Shown piece by piece: positions 34,452 to 43,992 of a DNA stretch of 45,771 bases. Positions within the stretch are counted from its first letter, which is position 1. Every line of letters begins with the position of its first letter. The translations under genes were made by a program, and so were the position numbers. The notes under the pieces were generated by a model that searched no databases, was not told where the DNA came from, and worked only from the letters and a program-made list of their open reading frames with translations. The DNA is taken from the NCBI GenBank assembly GCA_014377915.1, contig JACMOT010000225.1:1-45771 (forward strand), read 5' to 3'. The DNA comes from Tardiphaga sp. GTDB taxonomy: Bacteria > Pseudomonadota > Alphaproteobacteria > Rhizobiales > Xanthobacteraceae.

Positions 34452-35027
34452 GTGCCTGCCATGCTGAGCGTGATCATTCCCACAGAAGGCGTCGAGCAGC
34501 CGGCCGTTGCCACCTTGGCGGCGTTGGTGCCGGGCGCCGCCGCCGGCGTGATCAAGGAGGTGCTGCTGGTGGATCGGGTCGAGAATGGCGTGATCGAGCA
34601 TGTCGCCGACGTGGCCGGCTGCGGCTTCCTGAACTTTCAGGGTTCACGCGCCGCGGCGCTGGCGGCCGGCGCCCGCCAGGCGCGCTCGCCTTGGCTGATG
34701 TTTTTGCAGGCCGGCGCCGTGCTGGATGCCGGCTGGATCGATGAAACCTCACAATTCATCCAGCGGGTTTCAGGGAGTAACCGGCCGCGCGCCGGCATCT
34801 TCCGCTATGCCCGCTCCCCGTATAGCGACAGCGGTTTTCGTGACGGCCTGAAATTCCTGGCGCGGATGATCGCCGGCCCGTCGGCCGATCAGGGCCTGCT
34901 GATCGCCCGCGACCATTACGACCAGCTCGGCGGTCATGCCGACGCGCGCCGCTCCGAAGCGCGGTTGCTGCGCCGGCTTGGCCGCTCGTCGCGCACGCTG
35001 CTACGCAGCCGGATCATCGTCGCCTGA
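34452..35027 (+). CDS. short glycosyltransferase family 2-like protein
   Basis: Protein of 191 residues. The start is taken as GTG at 34452 because AAAGGT lies five bases upstream; an ATG at 34461 is possible. It begins with LSVIIPT and EVLLVD, the first strands of a GT2 Rossmann-like fold, and has SPWLMFLQAGAVLDAGWID, which corresponds to the usual DxD region, but the DxD itself reads QAGA, so metal and nucleotide-sugar binding is doubtful. It is shorter than typical GT2 enzymes (about 230-300). The next gene, a MarR-GNAT fusion, lies 66 bp downstream. Confidence 0.72.
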   Translation: MPAMLSVIIPTEGVEQPAVATLAALVPGAAAGVIKEVLLVDRVENGVIEHVADVAGCGFLNFQGSRAAALAAGARQARSPWLMFLQAGAVLDAGWIDETSQFIQRVSGSNRPRAGIFRYARSPYSDSGFRDGLKFLARMIAGPSADQGLLIARDHYDQLGGHADARRSEARLLRRLGRSSRTLLRSRIIVA

Positions 35028-35051
35028 CCCGGTCGGCAAACTACTTGCCAA

Positions 35052-35067
35052 AATCAACCAATTGATT
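35052..35067. promoter_or_regulatory. dyad upstream of the MarR-GNAT gene
   Basis: AATCAA-CCAA-TTGATT is a perfect 16-bp palindrome, 27 bp before the ATG at 35094. Its size and place fit a MarR-type autoregulatory operator. Inferred only. Confidence 0.45.
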
Positions 35068-35093
35068 GACTGTGGCAACCATCGAGGTTGGCC

Positions 35094-36023
35094 ATGTCCG
35101 AGACCGCTGCCGAAAACCGGATCGCCGCCGTGCGCGGCTTCAATCGCTTCTACACCCGCAAGCTGGGCGTGCTGGAGCAGAACCTGCTCGACAGCCCCTA
35201 TTCGCTGACCGAAGCGCGGGTGCTGTATGAGCTGGCGCATCGCGATGACCTCTCCGCCAAGCAGATCGCGGCCGACCTCAGCCTCGATGCCGGCTACCTC
35301 AGCCGCATTCTCCAGGTCTTTCTCGACAAGGGGCTGGTCAGCCGCAAGCCGCTGCCTTCGGACCGCAGGCAATTCCAGCTCGGGCTGACGGCCAAGGGCC
35401 GGCTGGCCTCTGGCAGGCTCAACCGCAGTTCGCACGACCATGTCGCCGCGCTGCTGGGCGAACTTCCCCCCGGTGACGATGACCGCGTGGTGCAAGCGAT
35501 GGCGACTATCGAGAACTTGCTGGCCCCCCAGGTGAGCAGAGCCCGCGCCGCGACGCTGCGGCCGCATCGGCCCGGAGACATAGGCTGGGTGATCTCGCGG
35601 CACGGCGCGCTTTACGCAGAGGAATATGGCTGGGACATCGGTTTCGAGGCCCTGGTCGCCGAGATCGCAGCGCAATTTATCCGCGGCTACGACGCATCGC
35701 GCGAAGCCTGCTGGATTGCCGAGGTTGATGGTCTGCCAGCCGGATCGATCTTCCTGGTGAAGGCTTCGGACGATATCGCCAGGATTCGGCTTCTGCTGGT
35801 TGAGCGAGCAGCGCGCGGGCTCGGCATCGGCCGCGCGCTGGTGCAGCAATGCATCCGCTTCGCGCGCCAGGCCGGCTATTCCTCGATCACATTGTGGACG
35901 CAGAGCAACCTGCTGGCCGCGCGCGGCATTTATCAGCACGCCGGCTTTGAATTGATCGCCAGCGAACCGCACCACAGTTTTGGCGTCGAGCTGGTCGGCG
36001 AGACCTGGGAGATGAAATTGTAG
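35094..36023 (+). CDS. MarR-type regulator fused to GNAT acetyltransferase
   Basis: Two-domain protein of 309 residues. The ATG at 35094 has GAGG six bases upstream, better than the TTG at 35088. Residues about 10-140 form a MarR winged helix (LTEARVLYELAH, SAKQIAADLSLDAGYLSRIL, the wing with SDRRQFQLGLT). Residues about 150-309 form a GNAT domain with the acetyl-CoA signature RGLGIGRALVQQCI and the end segment GIYQHAGFEL. Such fusions are common in proteobacteria; whether they acetylate a small molecule that they also sense is unknown. A dyad at 35052-35067 suggests autoregulation. Confidence 0.92.
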   Translation: MSETAAENRIAAVRGFNRFYTRKLGVLEQNLLDSPYSLTEARVLYELAHRDDLSAKQIAADLSLDAGYLSRILQVFLDKGLVSRKPLPSDRRQFQLGLTAKGRLASGRLNRSSHDHVAALLGELPPGDDDRVVQAMATIENLLAPQVSRARAATLRPHRPGDIGWVISRHGALYAEEYGWDIGFEALVAEIAAQFIRGYDASREACWIAEVDGLPAGSIFLVKASDDIARIRLLLVERAARGLGIGRALVQQCIRFARQAGYSSITLWTQSNLLAARGIYQHAGFELIASEPHHSFGVELVGETWEMKL

Positions 36024-36155
36024 CTGTCATTCCGGGGCGTGGGCGGCGCCAGCCGCCCGCGAACCCGGAATCCCGAGATGCTTCAGCGCAGAACATCCCG
36101 GGATTCCGGGCCTGCGCCATCCGGCTTCGCCGTTAGCCGCATCCCGGAATGACAG
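36024..36155. repeat. double-palindrome REP-like element
   Basis: Outer arms CTGTCATTCCGGG (36024-36036) and CCCGGAATGACAG (36143-36155) are perfect complements. Inside is a second hairpin: CCCGGAATCCCGAGATG (36064-36080) against CATCCCGGGATTCCGGG (36094-36110). It separates two convergent genes and may terminate transcription from both sides. Confidence 0.8.
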
Positions 36156-36164
36156 TATGCGGCG

Positions 36165-36716
36165 CTACTTCGCCTTGCCGCGTCGCAAATGCTCATCCAG
36201 CCGCGGCATGATCTCAACGAAATTGCACGGCTTGGTGCGGTAATCCAACTGCGGCGCCAGAATGCCGTCCCAGCCGTCGCGGCAGGCGCCCGGCGACCCC
36301 GGCAGGCAGAAGATGAAGGTCGCGCCCGCGGTGCCCGCGGTAGCACGGCTCTGGATCGTCGAGGTGCCGATCTTGCCATGGCTCATCATGTGAAAGGCGA
36401 TGGAAAAACCATCCATGCGCTTTTCGAACAGCGGTTCAATCGCTTCCGGCGTCACGTCGCGGCCCGTGAACCCGGTGCCGCCGGTAGTGATGATCGCATC
36501 GACGCCGACATCCGCGATCCATGCTCTGACGATGGCGCGGATCACCTCGACGTCGTCGGTGACGATGTCCCTGGCCGCGAGATGATGACCGGCCGCCGTC
36601 AGCCGATCCGCCAGCGTCGCGCCCGACTTGTCATCGGCGATCGAGCGCGTGTCGGAGATCGTCAGCACCGCGATGTTGAGCGGCACGAAGGATTTTACAG
36701 TATCAATAAGTGACAT
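36165..36716 (-). CDS. moaB: molybdenum cofactor biosynthesis protein B
   Basis: Protein of 183 residues of the MoaB/MogA family that adenylylates molybdopterin before molybdenum insertion. The ATG at 36716 (MSLIDTVKS...) has GGGGA upstream at usable distance. The diagnostic [17 protein letters not shown] is present, with an earlier SDTRS segment and a C-terminal [15 protein letters not shown]. No other molybdenum genes are nearby. Length fits the MoaB branch common in alphaproteobacteria. Confidence 0.93.
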   Translation of the reverse strand: MSLIDTVKSFVPLNIAVLTISDTRSIADDKSGATLADRLTAAGHHLAARDIVTDDVEVIRAIVRAWIADVGVDAIITTGGTGFTGRDVTPEAIEPLFEKRMDGFSIAFHMMSHGKIGTSTIQSRATAGTAGATFIFCLPGSPGACRDGWDGILAPQLDYRTKPCNFVEIMPRLDEHLRRGKAK

Positions 36717-36733
36717 GGATCTCATTCCCCATT

Positions 36734-36816
36734 CGTCGTTGCGAGGAGCATTTGCGACGAAGCAATCCAGCCTTTGCCCGCGGCTCCTGGATTGCTTCGC
36801 TTCGCTCGCAATGACG
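36734..36816. repeat. palindromic repeat between metallopeptidase and moaB genes
   Basis: CGTCGTTGCGAG at 36734-36745 and CTCGCAATGACG at 36805-36816 (one mismatch) bracket a second pair, GAAGCAATCCAG against CTGGATTGCTTC. An exact solo copy of the right arm, as CGTCATTGCGAG, is at 13794-13805. This 'CATTGCGAG' palindrome is widespread in Nitrobacteraceae intergenic DNA. Confidence 0.8.
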
Positions 36817-36817
36817 C

Positions 36818-37750
36818 CTAAAGCTGCTGCGCGCCAAAAGTGTTGCAGGACGCCACGGTGCCCTGCCGATAGCCGGTCATGAACCAGCGCTTGCGCTGCT
36901 CGGCTGAGCCGTGGGTGAAAGAATCGGGCACCACGCGGCCCTGCGCCTGACGCTGCAGCGTATCGTCGCCGATCGCGGTCGCGGTCTGCAGCGCGGCATC
37001 GATGTCGCCCGCTTCGAGGAAGCCCGGGCGCTTTTTCGATTCGCGATTGACCCAGACGCCGGACAGGCAATCGGCCTGCAGCTCGACCTTGACCTGCAGC
37101 GCATTGGCCGCCGCCTTGCTGCCGGCCTGCTCCTGCAGCCGCTGTACGCGCGGCAGGATGCCCAGCAGGTTCTGGATATGGTGACCAGCCTCATGCGCGA
37201 TGATATAGGCCGCTGTGAATTTGCAGGCATTGCCGGAGCAGCCGTGAAAGCGCGTCTCGACCTGGCGGAAAAAGCCGGTGTCGAGAAAGATTTGTTTCTC
37301 AGGCGGGCAATAAAATGGCCCCATCGCCGCCTGCGCCTGACCGCAACGGCCGCCATTGGTGGCGTTCTTGAACAACACGATGCGCGGGCCGGAATAACGC
37401 TGCCCGCTTTCATTGAATATTTCGCTCCAGCGATCATCGATCTCGCCGAGCACGCCTGAAATCATGCTGCCCATTTCATCGGTCGGCGCGCCCCCCTTGG
37501 ACGGCGCCGAGCGACGGTCAGTCTGGTAGGTCGGCGCCTGTTGCTGGCCGCCGGTGAGAATCTCCGCGCCGCCGATCAGGATGCGCGGATCGATGCCGAA
37601 CGCCCAGCCGACCAGGCCGAGCACGATCACGGTGCCGATACCGAGACCGCCGCCGCCCATCGGCAGGCCAAAACCACCGCCGCCACCGCCGCCTTCGTCG
37701 TCACGACGGTCGTCGATATTGTCGCTGCGACGGAAGTCATCGTAACGCAT
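36818..37750 (-). CDS. putative neutral zinc metallopeptidase (YpfJ family)
   Basis: Membrane-anchored protein of 310 residues. A Gly-rich, charged N-terminus (about 1-37) is followed by one TM segment (about 38-60) and an extracytoplasmic peptidase domain. HEAGHH gives the HExxH zinc motif and ELQADCLSG the downstream acidic ligand, as in PF04228. Further conserved Cys (GGRCGQ, FYCPP, HGCSGNACK) suggest disulphides. Substrate unknown. Its promoter region is shared with the divergent ccrM gene. Confidence 0.92.
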   Translation of the reverse strand: MRYDDFRRSDNIDDRRDDEGGGGGGGFGLPMGGGGLGIGTVIVLGLVGWAFGIDPRILIGGAEILTGGQQQAPTYQTDRRSAPSKGGAPTDEMGSMISGVLGEIDDRWSEIFNESGQRYSGPRIVLFKNATNGGRCGQAQAAMGPFYCPPEKQIFLDTGFFRQVETRFHGCSGNACKFTAAYIIAHEAGHHIQNLLGILPRVQRLQEQAGSKAAANALQVKVELQADCLSGVWVNRESKKRPGFLEAGDIDAALQTATAIGDDTLQRQAQGRVVPDSFTHGSAEQRKRWFMTGYRQGTVASCNTFGAQQL

Positions 37751-37888
37751 GGCGGCTTTCCTTCATTTCATTCGTCTCGGATCGGGCGCCGACCCTAACG
37801 CGGCTGCGCCCGATAATTTCCATGGCATTTAGCATTAAACGGCCCGGCAAATATTGCCTAGCACGAACACCCAACAACAAGATTGCAA

Positions 37889-37904
37889 TTAAGTCGATTT
37901 TTAC
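37889..37904 (+). promoter_or_regulatory. candidate CtrA box upstream of ccrM
   Basis: TTAAGTCGATTTTTAC fits TTAA-N7-TTAAC with one mismatch (TTTAC). It lies about 80-95 bp before the ccrM start. In Caulobacter, ccrM is activated by CtrA late in the cell cycle, so the placement is meaningful. Confidence 0.55.
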
Positions 37905-37965
37905 TTTGCGGCGTCACAGTGTGGATAGTCGGTTTGTTAGTCCCGCGTCGCCGACAGCGTCGCCT

Positions 37966-39118
<1,153 letters not shown>

Positions 39119-39131
39119 ACTCTACGCAGGA

Positions 39132-39153
39132 TGCGCAAATGCGCCCTTGCGCA
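39132..39153 (+). terminator. hairpin after ccrM
   Basis: TGCGCAA and TTGCGCA form a perfect 7-bp stem around an 8-nt loop, 13 bases after the ccrM stop. No T-run follows. Confidence 0.45.
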
Positions 39154-39357
39154 GCACGCTCGCGTTCCATCGTATCTGAACAATGAAAACCTGGGCACGC
39201 CCCGGCGCCCATCGAGCGGTCGGCGATTGACCTGCCCTACGGCGCCGCGACGGAAGGCAAGGGCGGGCAAGCGTGCTTGTACCGCCCTCGCCGACCCGGC
39301 TTCGCCGCCATGGCCTACGCCTTGCCCGCCTCGCTTTGGCTAGGTATCATAGTAGCT

Positions 39358-40197
39358 ATGACTGACTCCGCACTGGACCGTCCTGTCGCCGTCTTCGATG
39401 CCGGCATTGGCAGTTACGCGATCGTTGACCTGATTCACCGGCGCCTGCCGCGGCAGGACATCGTATACCTCGCCGATCGCGCAAGCTTCCCCTACGGAGG
39501 CAAGGACGGCACCGCCTTGCTTGCGACCATGCAGCGGACGATTGCGTTTCTCGATGGCTACGCGCCGTCGGCGATCGTCATCGCATCCAACGCGCCGTCC
39601 ATCATGGTGCTCGATGCGCTGGAGGGATCAACTTCCGTGCCGTTGTTGGGAGTGCGGCCGCCCCTCGCCGAAGCGCTGGCCACATCGCACACCGGCTCCG
39701 TCGGCATCATGGGCGTGCGTTCACTGGTTGCCAGCGGGCTGCTTGATCGCTTCATCAGAGGGATCGCGCGCGATCCGTCTCGCGTGGCGGCGATCGATGC
39801 GTCCGATATGGTCGACCTGGTCGAGACCGGCCGATTTCTCTTCGCCCCTGACGAGACGCAGCAGGCCGTCGACGCCTTCGCCGCGAAGCTGATGACCACG
39901 CATCCGGCTATTGACGTACTGACCTTGTCGAGTACCCATCTGCCGTGGCTGCGCGCATTCTTTGAACGCGCACTACCTGCTGTAACGTTCCTCGACCCGG
40001 CCGAACAGGTCGTCGAGAGCATCGGCGCCGGCACCGCTGGATCGGGACGCATTCTCGGGCTGGTCACGGAAACGCCGGCGTTCCCCGTCGCCGTATTCCG
40101 GCAGATGCTCGCAGCAATCGGTGCCGATATCCCGCTGGAGCGGGTTACCATCGAAGACGCCTATGCCGCCGCAGGCCACCCTGCAGCAATCCAGTGA
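39358..40197 (+). CDS. glutamate racemase-like protein lacking both catalytic Cys
   Basis: Protein of 279 residues with the Asp/Glu racemase fold. The ATG at 39358 (MTDSALDRPV...) is chosen because the family's first strand (AVFDAGIGSYAIVDLI, 11-26) follows at once; no strong ribosome site is present. Family landmarks align: FPYGGKDG (44-51), IASNAPS (75-81) where MurI has ACNTA, and SSTHLPWL (191-198) where MurI has GCTHYPLL. Both catalytic Cys are thus Ser (77 and 192). A conventional two-thiol racemase mechanism is excluded; it may be a binding protein, a lyase-type relative or inactive. It is not likely to be the essential MurI. Confidence 0.82.
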   Translation: MTDSALDRPVAVFDAGIGSYAIVDLIHRRLPRQDIVYLADRASFPYGGKDGTALLATMQRTIAFLDGYAPSAIVIASNAPSIMVLDALEGSTSVPLLGVRPPLAEALATSHTGSVGIMGVRSLVASGLLDRFIRGIARDPSRVAAIDASDMVDLVETGRFLFAPDETQQAVDAFAAKLMTTHPAIDVLTLSSTHLPWLRAFFERALPAVTFLDPAEQVVESIGAGTAGSGRILGLVTETPAFPVAVFRQMLAAIGADIPLERVTIEDAYAAAGHPAAIQ

Positions 40198-40388
40198 AAG
40201 TCCCCCCATCGCCCATGTTCGGGCATGATGAAAGAGTTTGATCTCTGCCCGGCCGGGCGCGTCAGGCCCGCATCGCCCCCGCCAACTCTCCGCTTGCGCC
40301 ATTGGCGAAATCCACGCACTGCATAAAGGTGGTGCCCGGAATCGTGAGCCATGCCGAGTTCGCCGGGTACACCATCGGAGATCTTCGA

Positions 40389-41075
40389 ATGCTTAAATTC
40401 TACTTCAACGGGTCACCCAATCCGACCAAGGTCGCGCTGCTGCTCGAGGAACTCGGCCTGCCCTACGAGCCTGTGCCGGTCGATACCCGCACCGGCGGCC
40501 AGTTCAAGCCGGATTATCTCGCCATCAACCCGAACGCCAAGGTGCCGGCGATCGACGATGACGGCGTCCAGGTGTTCGACAGCAACGCCATCCTGCTCTA
40601 CCTCGCCGAGAAGACCGGCAAGTTCCTGCCGTCCAACACCCCCGCGCACCGCGCCGAATTGCTGTCATGGCTGATGTTCGTCGCCACGGGCGTTGGTCCG
40701 TTCTTCGGCCAGGCCGTGCACTTCAAGCATTTTGCGCCCGAAAAAATCGACTATGCCAACAACCGCTACCAGTTCGAGGCGGCGCGCCACCTCGCGGTGC
40801 TGAACGACCGTCTCGAAGGCCGCCGCTATATGGTCGGTGACAACTACACGATCGTCGATATGGACGTCTGGGGCTGGGCCCGGATGGCGACGTTTGTGAT
40901 GGGTGACGATGCCTTGACGAAGTATCCCAACGTGAAACGTCTGGTCGACGAGGTCTCGGCACGGCCGGCCGCCGCCAAGGCGATCGCGCTGAAGGACAAG
41001 TTCACCTGGAAAGCGGAAATGGACGACGAAGCCCGCCGCAACATGTTCAAGCACATCCCCGGCAAGGTCGCCTGA
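40389..41075 (+). CDS. glutathione S-transferase family protein
   Basis: Cytoplasmic GST of 228 residues. The ATG at 40389 (MLKFYFNGSPNP...) has GGAG upstream and begins with the thioredoxin-like domain; longer upstream readings lack support. The N-terminal domain shows SPNPTKVALLLEELGLPYE, then PNAKVPAIDDDG (cis-Pro) and DSNAILLYLAEK for glutathione binding. The C-terminal helical domain has YTIVDMDVWGW (the conserved N-capping box Asp). It resembles the bacterial YghU/Nu-type or beta-like classes; the substrate is unknown. A strong hairpin terminator follows. Confidence 0.92.
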   Translation: MLKFYFNGSPNPTKVALLLEELGLPYEPVPVDTRTGGQFKPDYLAINPNAKVPAIDDDGVQVFDSNAILLYLAEKTGKFLPSNTPAHRAELLSWLMFVATGVGPFFGQAVHFKHFAPEKIDYANNRYQFEAARHLAVLNDRLEGRRYMVGDNYTIVDMDVWGWARMATFVMGDDALTKYPNVKRLVDEVSARPAAAKAIALKDKFTWKAEMDDEARRNMFKHIPGKVA

Positions 41076-41090
41076 TCCCGCGCAGATCAG

Positions 41091-41115
41091 GGCCGGGCGC
41101 GCACCGCGCCCGGCC
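41091..41115. terminator. bidirectional hairpin terminator
   Basis: GGCCGGGCGC and GCGCCCGGCC form a perfect 10-bp GC stem with a 5-nt loop, followed by TTCTC. It lies between the convergent GST and NTF2-like genes and can serve both. Confidence 0.7.
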
Positions 41116-41132
41116 TTCTCAAGCGAGTTCGC

Positions 41133-41561
41133 TCAGCCAGAAACCCGGCTGGGCGGCTGCGGGAACGGCCCAAGAGCCTTTTCAGTCAGCGCTGAATCAC
41201 AGTATTCCCTGACCTGCTTGATCTTGCCGTTCTCGATCCGCCACACGATGCAGTAGTCGTTGTCATAGCGAACACCTGCCTTCGTGACATTATCGCCCTT
41301 GGCCTCGACGACGACGGTGTCGCCCTCGGCGATAAAATTAAACGCCACCGTGCGTGGCCGGACGTCGAAAAGCGACCTGAAATAGCCCATCAGACCATTC
41401 AACACCGCGTCGCGTCCTTCAAAGGTCCGCGACCAGGAATGTTGCCCTGTGACGGTCCAGCACACGTCGTCGGCAAGGTTATCGGCGAACGTCGTGCCGC
41501 AGCGGTCCGCTGAATCAGTGTAAACTCGCTCGATCAGCTTCTTGTTTTCGGCGATACGCAT
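41133..41561 (-). CDS. NTF2-like (SnoaL/ketosteroid isomerase fold) protein
   Basis: Small cytoplasmic protein of 142 residues. N-terminal helix ENKKLIERVYTD, the strand with DDVCWTVTGQ, FEGRDAVLNGLMGYF and the final strand YCIVWRIENGKIKQVREYC are the usual order of the SnoaL/NTF2-like fold. Members include isomerases, dehydratases and many proteins of unknown role; no specific catalytic residue set is evident. It is divergent from the LysR gene at 41655 (93-bp gap), which is the usual arrangement of a LysR regulator and its target. Confidence 0.82.
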   Translation of the reverse strand: MRIAENKKLIERVYTDSADRCGTTFADNLADDVCWTVTGQHSWSRTFEGRDAVLNGLMGYFRSLFDVRPRTVAFNFIAEGDTVVVEAKGDNVTKAGVRYDNDYCIVWRIENGKIKQVREYCDSALTEKALGPFPQPPSRVSG

Positions 41562-41654
41562 TTAAAGGCTCCATCGGTTGCGAACAATGGAGGCACTATC
41601 CGAGGCCAAACCGACTTCTTCCAATCGATAGTCTGTATGATATATATTTGCAGC

Positions 41655-42611
41655 ATGAATTTAGCTGCTCTCGATATGAATCTGCTTGTTGCGCTGGATG
41701 CGTTGCTGCGGGAAGCGAGTGTCAGCCGCGCTGCGCTGCGGATTGGCCTGTCACAGCCGGCGGCAAGTCACGCCCTGCAGCGGCTGCGCGATTTGCTCGG
41801 CGACCCCCTGCTGGTTCGAGTGGGGGCGAGGATGGAATTGACACCGCGCGCTTGTGCCCTGCGCGGGCCGCTTGTGCAGGCGCTGGATCAGGTGCGCGGC
41901 CTGTTCATTCCCGACGGTTTCGACGCCATCAGCAGCGAGCGGTGCTTCCGGCTGATGATGCCGGATCTTGCCGTCGAACTGCTGATACCGCCGCTGGTTG
42001 CGCGGATATCCGCGCTGGCTCCGAACGTCCGGATCGATGTGGTGCCGTGGCGCGGGCCTGCGATCATGACCGCGGAATTCGTCCGAACCATCGATATGGT
42101 GATCAGCATTGGCAACGACTTCCGGGGATTTCATCGGCAGTTGCTCTACACCGACAGCGACGCGCTCGCGGTGTGTGGTGGTCACGCCGCTGGCACTAGG
42201 CTGGCGCAGCGTGAAGCGTTCCTGAAAGCGCGACACGTCGCGGTCGTGATCCGCGGCCAGAACGAAGACCTGATCGATGGATGGCTTCGTCGCAAGGGGC
42301 TTGAGCGGCGAATCGCGCTGGTGGTCCCGGGCTACATCGAAGCACTGCATATTGTCTCGCGCACCGATCTCGTCGCATTCGTTCCGCGCCGGCTGATCGC
42401 GGCGCTCGCACGACGGTTGGCGCTCGTCACGGTCGCGCCACCACTGGATCCGGGCATCGATGAGCAGTTCATGTTCACCCCGACCCGGGCGCAGTTCGAT
42501 CCCGGCTTGATATGGATACGACAACTCATGCTGGAAACCGGGCGCGGGCTGGACGAAAGGGAGCAGGCAGGCGTCCGACAAATCGACGTGACGCCCTCCG
42601 CTGAAACCTGA
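41655..42611 (+). CDS. LysR-type regulator, NodD/PcpR-like branch
   Basis: Regulator of 318 residues from the ATG at 41655 (MNLAALDMNLLVALDALL...), a typical start of the NodD/LeuO/PcpR branch; an ATG 18 bp upstream would add six unconserved residues. The winged helix spans about 5-65 (ASVSRAALRIGLSQPAASHALQRLR). The effector domain follows at about 95-300. It is probably the regulator of the divergent NTF2-like gene. It is not NodD itself on this evidence, as no nod genes or nod boxes are present. Confidence 0.9.
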   Translation: MNLAALDMNLLVALDALLREASVSRAALRIGLSQPAASHALQRLRDLLGDPLLVRVGARMELTPRACALRGPLVQALDQVRGLFIPDGFDAISSERCFRLMMPDLAVELLIPPLVARISALAPNVRIDVVPWRGPAIMTAEFVRTIDMVISIGNDFRGFHRQLLYTDSDALAVCGGHAAGTRLAQREAFLKARHVAVVIRGQNEDLIDGWLRRKGLERRIALVVPGYIEALHIVSRTDLVAFVPRRLIAALARRLALVTVAPPLDPGIDEQFMFTPTRAQFDPGLIWIRQLMLETGRGLDEREQAGVRQIDVTPSAET

Positions 42612-42616
42612 TAGCG

Positions 42617-42634
42617 GCCGAAGATACCTTCGGC
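42617..42634. terminator. hairpin between convergent LysR and chemoreceptor genes
   Basis: GCCGAAG-ATAC-CTTCGGC is a perfect 7-bp stem with a 4-nt loop in the 46-bp gap, suitable as a bidirectional terminator. No long T-run on either side. Confidence 0.55.
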
Positions 42635-42657
42635 TGGTCCGAACGGCGGCAGCGATG

Positions 42658-43992
42658 CTACGCCGCCCGCACGAGGCCGGCCTGATCCACCAGATTTTGC
42701 CGGGCGTGGTCCAGATAGAGCCGGATTTCCTTGGTCAGCAGGCCCGATTGCGAGGACAAGTCGCCGGAGGCCGCCATGGTCGACGTCGCCAGTTGCTCGG
42801 TGTCCTTGGCGGTGGTGGCCAGCGACTGGATGCTGGCGGAAATCTCGCGCACCACACCGAACGCCTCGTCGACATTGCGGGCAATGCCGGCAGTCGCCTC
42901 TGACTGCGCTTCCGAGGCGCTGGCTACCTTGCCCGTGATCTCGCTGACCTCCGCGATCACGGTGCCAATCTCGGTGATGGAGTCGCTGACCTTGTCGGTG
43001 GCGGATTTGACTTGACCGATCTGGCCCTCGATCTCGGCGATGAATGCGGCGGTCTGCGTCGCCAGCGACTTGACCTCATGCGCGACCACCGCGAAGCCGC
43101 GACCGGCGTCGCCGGCACGGGCCGCCTCGATGGTGGCATTGAGCGCCAGCAGATTGGTCTGCGAGGCGATCGCATTGATCGATTTCACGACCTCGCTGAT
43201 CCGCAGCGCGACATTCCGCAGCACGTCGACATTGCTGGCGGCGTCGGCGACCCGCTCCACGGCCCGGCCGGCGATCGCCGCCGACCGGGCGATATCGGCG
43301 CCGACCTCGCTGGCATTCGACGACAGATCAGCCGTCGCCGAGGCGACCGAATGCATATTGGCCGCGGCTTGCTCGGAAGCCGCTGCCACCGAGGTCATGC
43401 GCCGCAGCGTCGAGCTGGCGCCGGCGCGCAGATTGCCCGCGGTCCCGCTCATTTCCGCCGCGCCATTGTCCAGCGCGCTGACGATGGCATTGACGGTAAT
43501 TTCCAGATCGGCGGTTTGCTGCTCGAAATGCTTGATGCGCGCCGCGATGCTGTCGGTGGCCGCGTTCATCGCATTGGCACCCTGCAGCAGTCCGCCGTGC
43601 AGGCCGCCCGGCAGGATGCGACGATAATACTTGTTGTGGTGCAACGCGGTCATCGCCGCGGTCGACTCGCGAACGAAGGCGTCGCAACCGTCGATCATGT
43701 CGTTGATGGTATGCAGCAGCTCACTTATCTTGCCACCGACCGGGATCGACAGGATGCGCGCCTCGAAATCGCCCTGCGCGATGCCGCGGCACGCCTTGGT
43801 CGCGCGCTCGACCAGCGCTGTGACGCGCGTCATCCAGATCAGCGACAGAACGGCCGCCGCTGTCACCAGCATCTCGCACGCGATGGCCGACCACAGGAAG
43901 CCCACGAATTGCAACCCGATCGCCACGACCGAGCCGGCGATGACGAGCAGCGTGCTAAGCTGCGCTCTTGAGAGAAAACATGAGTTCGTCAT
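42658..43992 (-). CDS. membrane chemoreceptor, signalling half of a split Aer-type receptor
   Basis: Methyl-accepting protein of 444 residues from the ATG at 43992 ([12 protein letters not shown]...). It has two close N-terminal TM segments (about 13-32 and 35-55), almost no periplasmic part, a HAMP-like linker ([18 protein letters not shown]) and a full signalling domain ([20 protein letters not shown]). This is the architecture of Aer after its PAS domain. The gene overlaps the end of the Aer-type PAS gene by 38 bp in the +1 frame, so the two may act together as a two-protein aerotaxis receptor. The ribosome site is weak, in keeping with translational coupling. Confidence 0.88.
   Translation of the reverse strand: MTNSCFLSRAQLSTLLVIAGSVVAIGLQFVGFLWSAIACEMLVTAAAVLSLIWMTRVTALVERATKACRGIAQGDFEARILSIPVGGKISELLHTINDMIDGCDAFVRESTAAMTALHHNKYYRRILPGGLHGGLLQGANAMNAATDSIAARIKHFEQQTADLEITVNAIVSALDNGAAEMSGTAGNLRAGASSTLRRMTSVAAASEQAAANMHSVASATADLSSNASEVGADIARSAAIAGRAVERVADAASNVDVLRNVALRISEVVKSINAIASQTNLLALNATIEAARAGDAGRGFAVVAHEVKSLATQTAAFIAEIEGQIGQVKSATDKVSDSITEIGTVIAEVSEITGKVASASEAQSEATAGIARNVDEAFGVVREISASIQSLATTAKDTEQLATSTMAASGDLSSQSGLLTKEIRLYLDHARQNLVDQAGLVRAA

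Noticed and set aside
39119..39357. Small gene or tRNA upstream of the racemase-like gene
   Set aside because: No cloverleaf and no coding signature; the region holds a hairpin after ccrM and a loose GGCGGGCAAG/CTTGCCCGCC repeat pair only.
41562..41654. LysR operator or nod box between the NTF2-like and LysR genes
   Set aside because: AT-rich with several T-N11-A options but no clear dyad; no nod box consensus.
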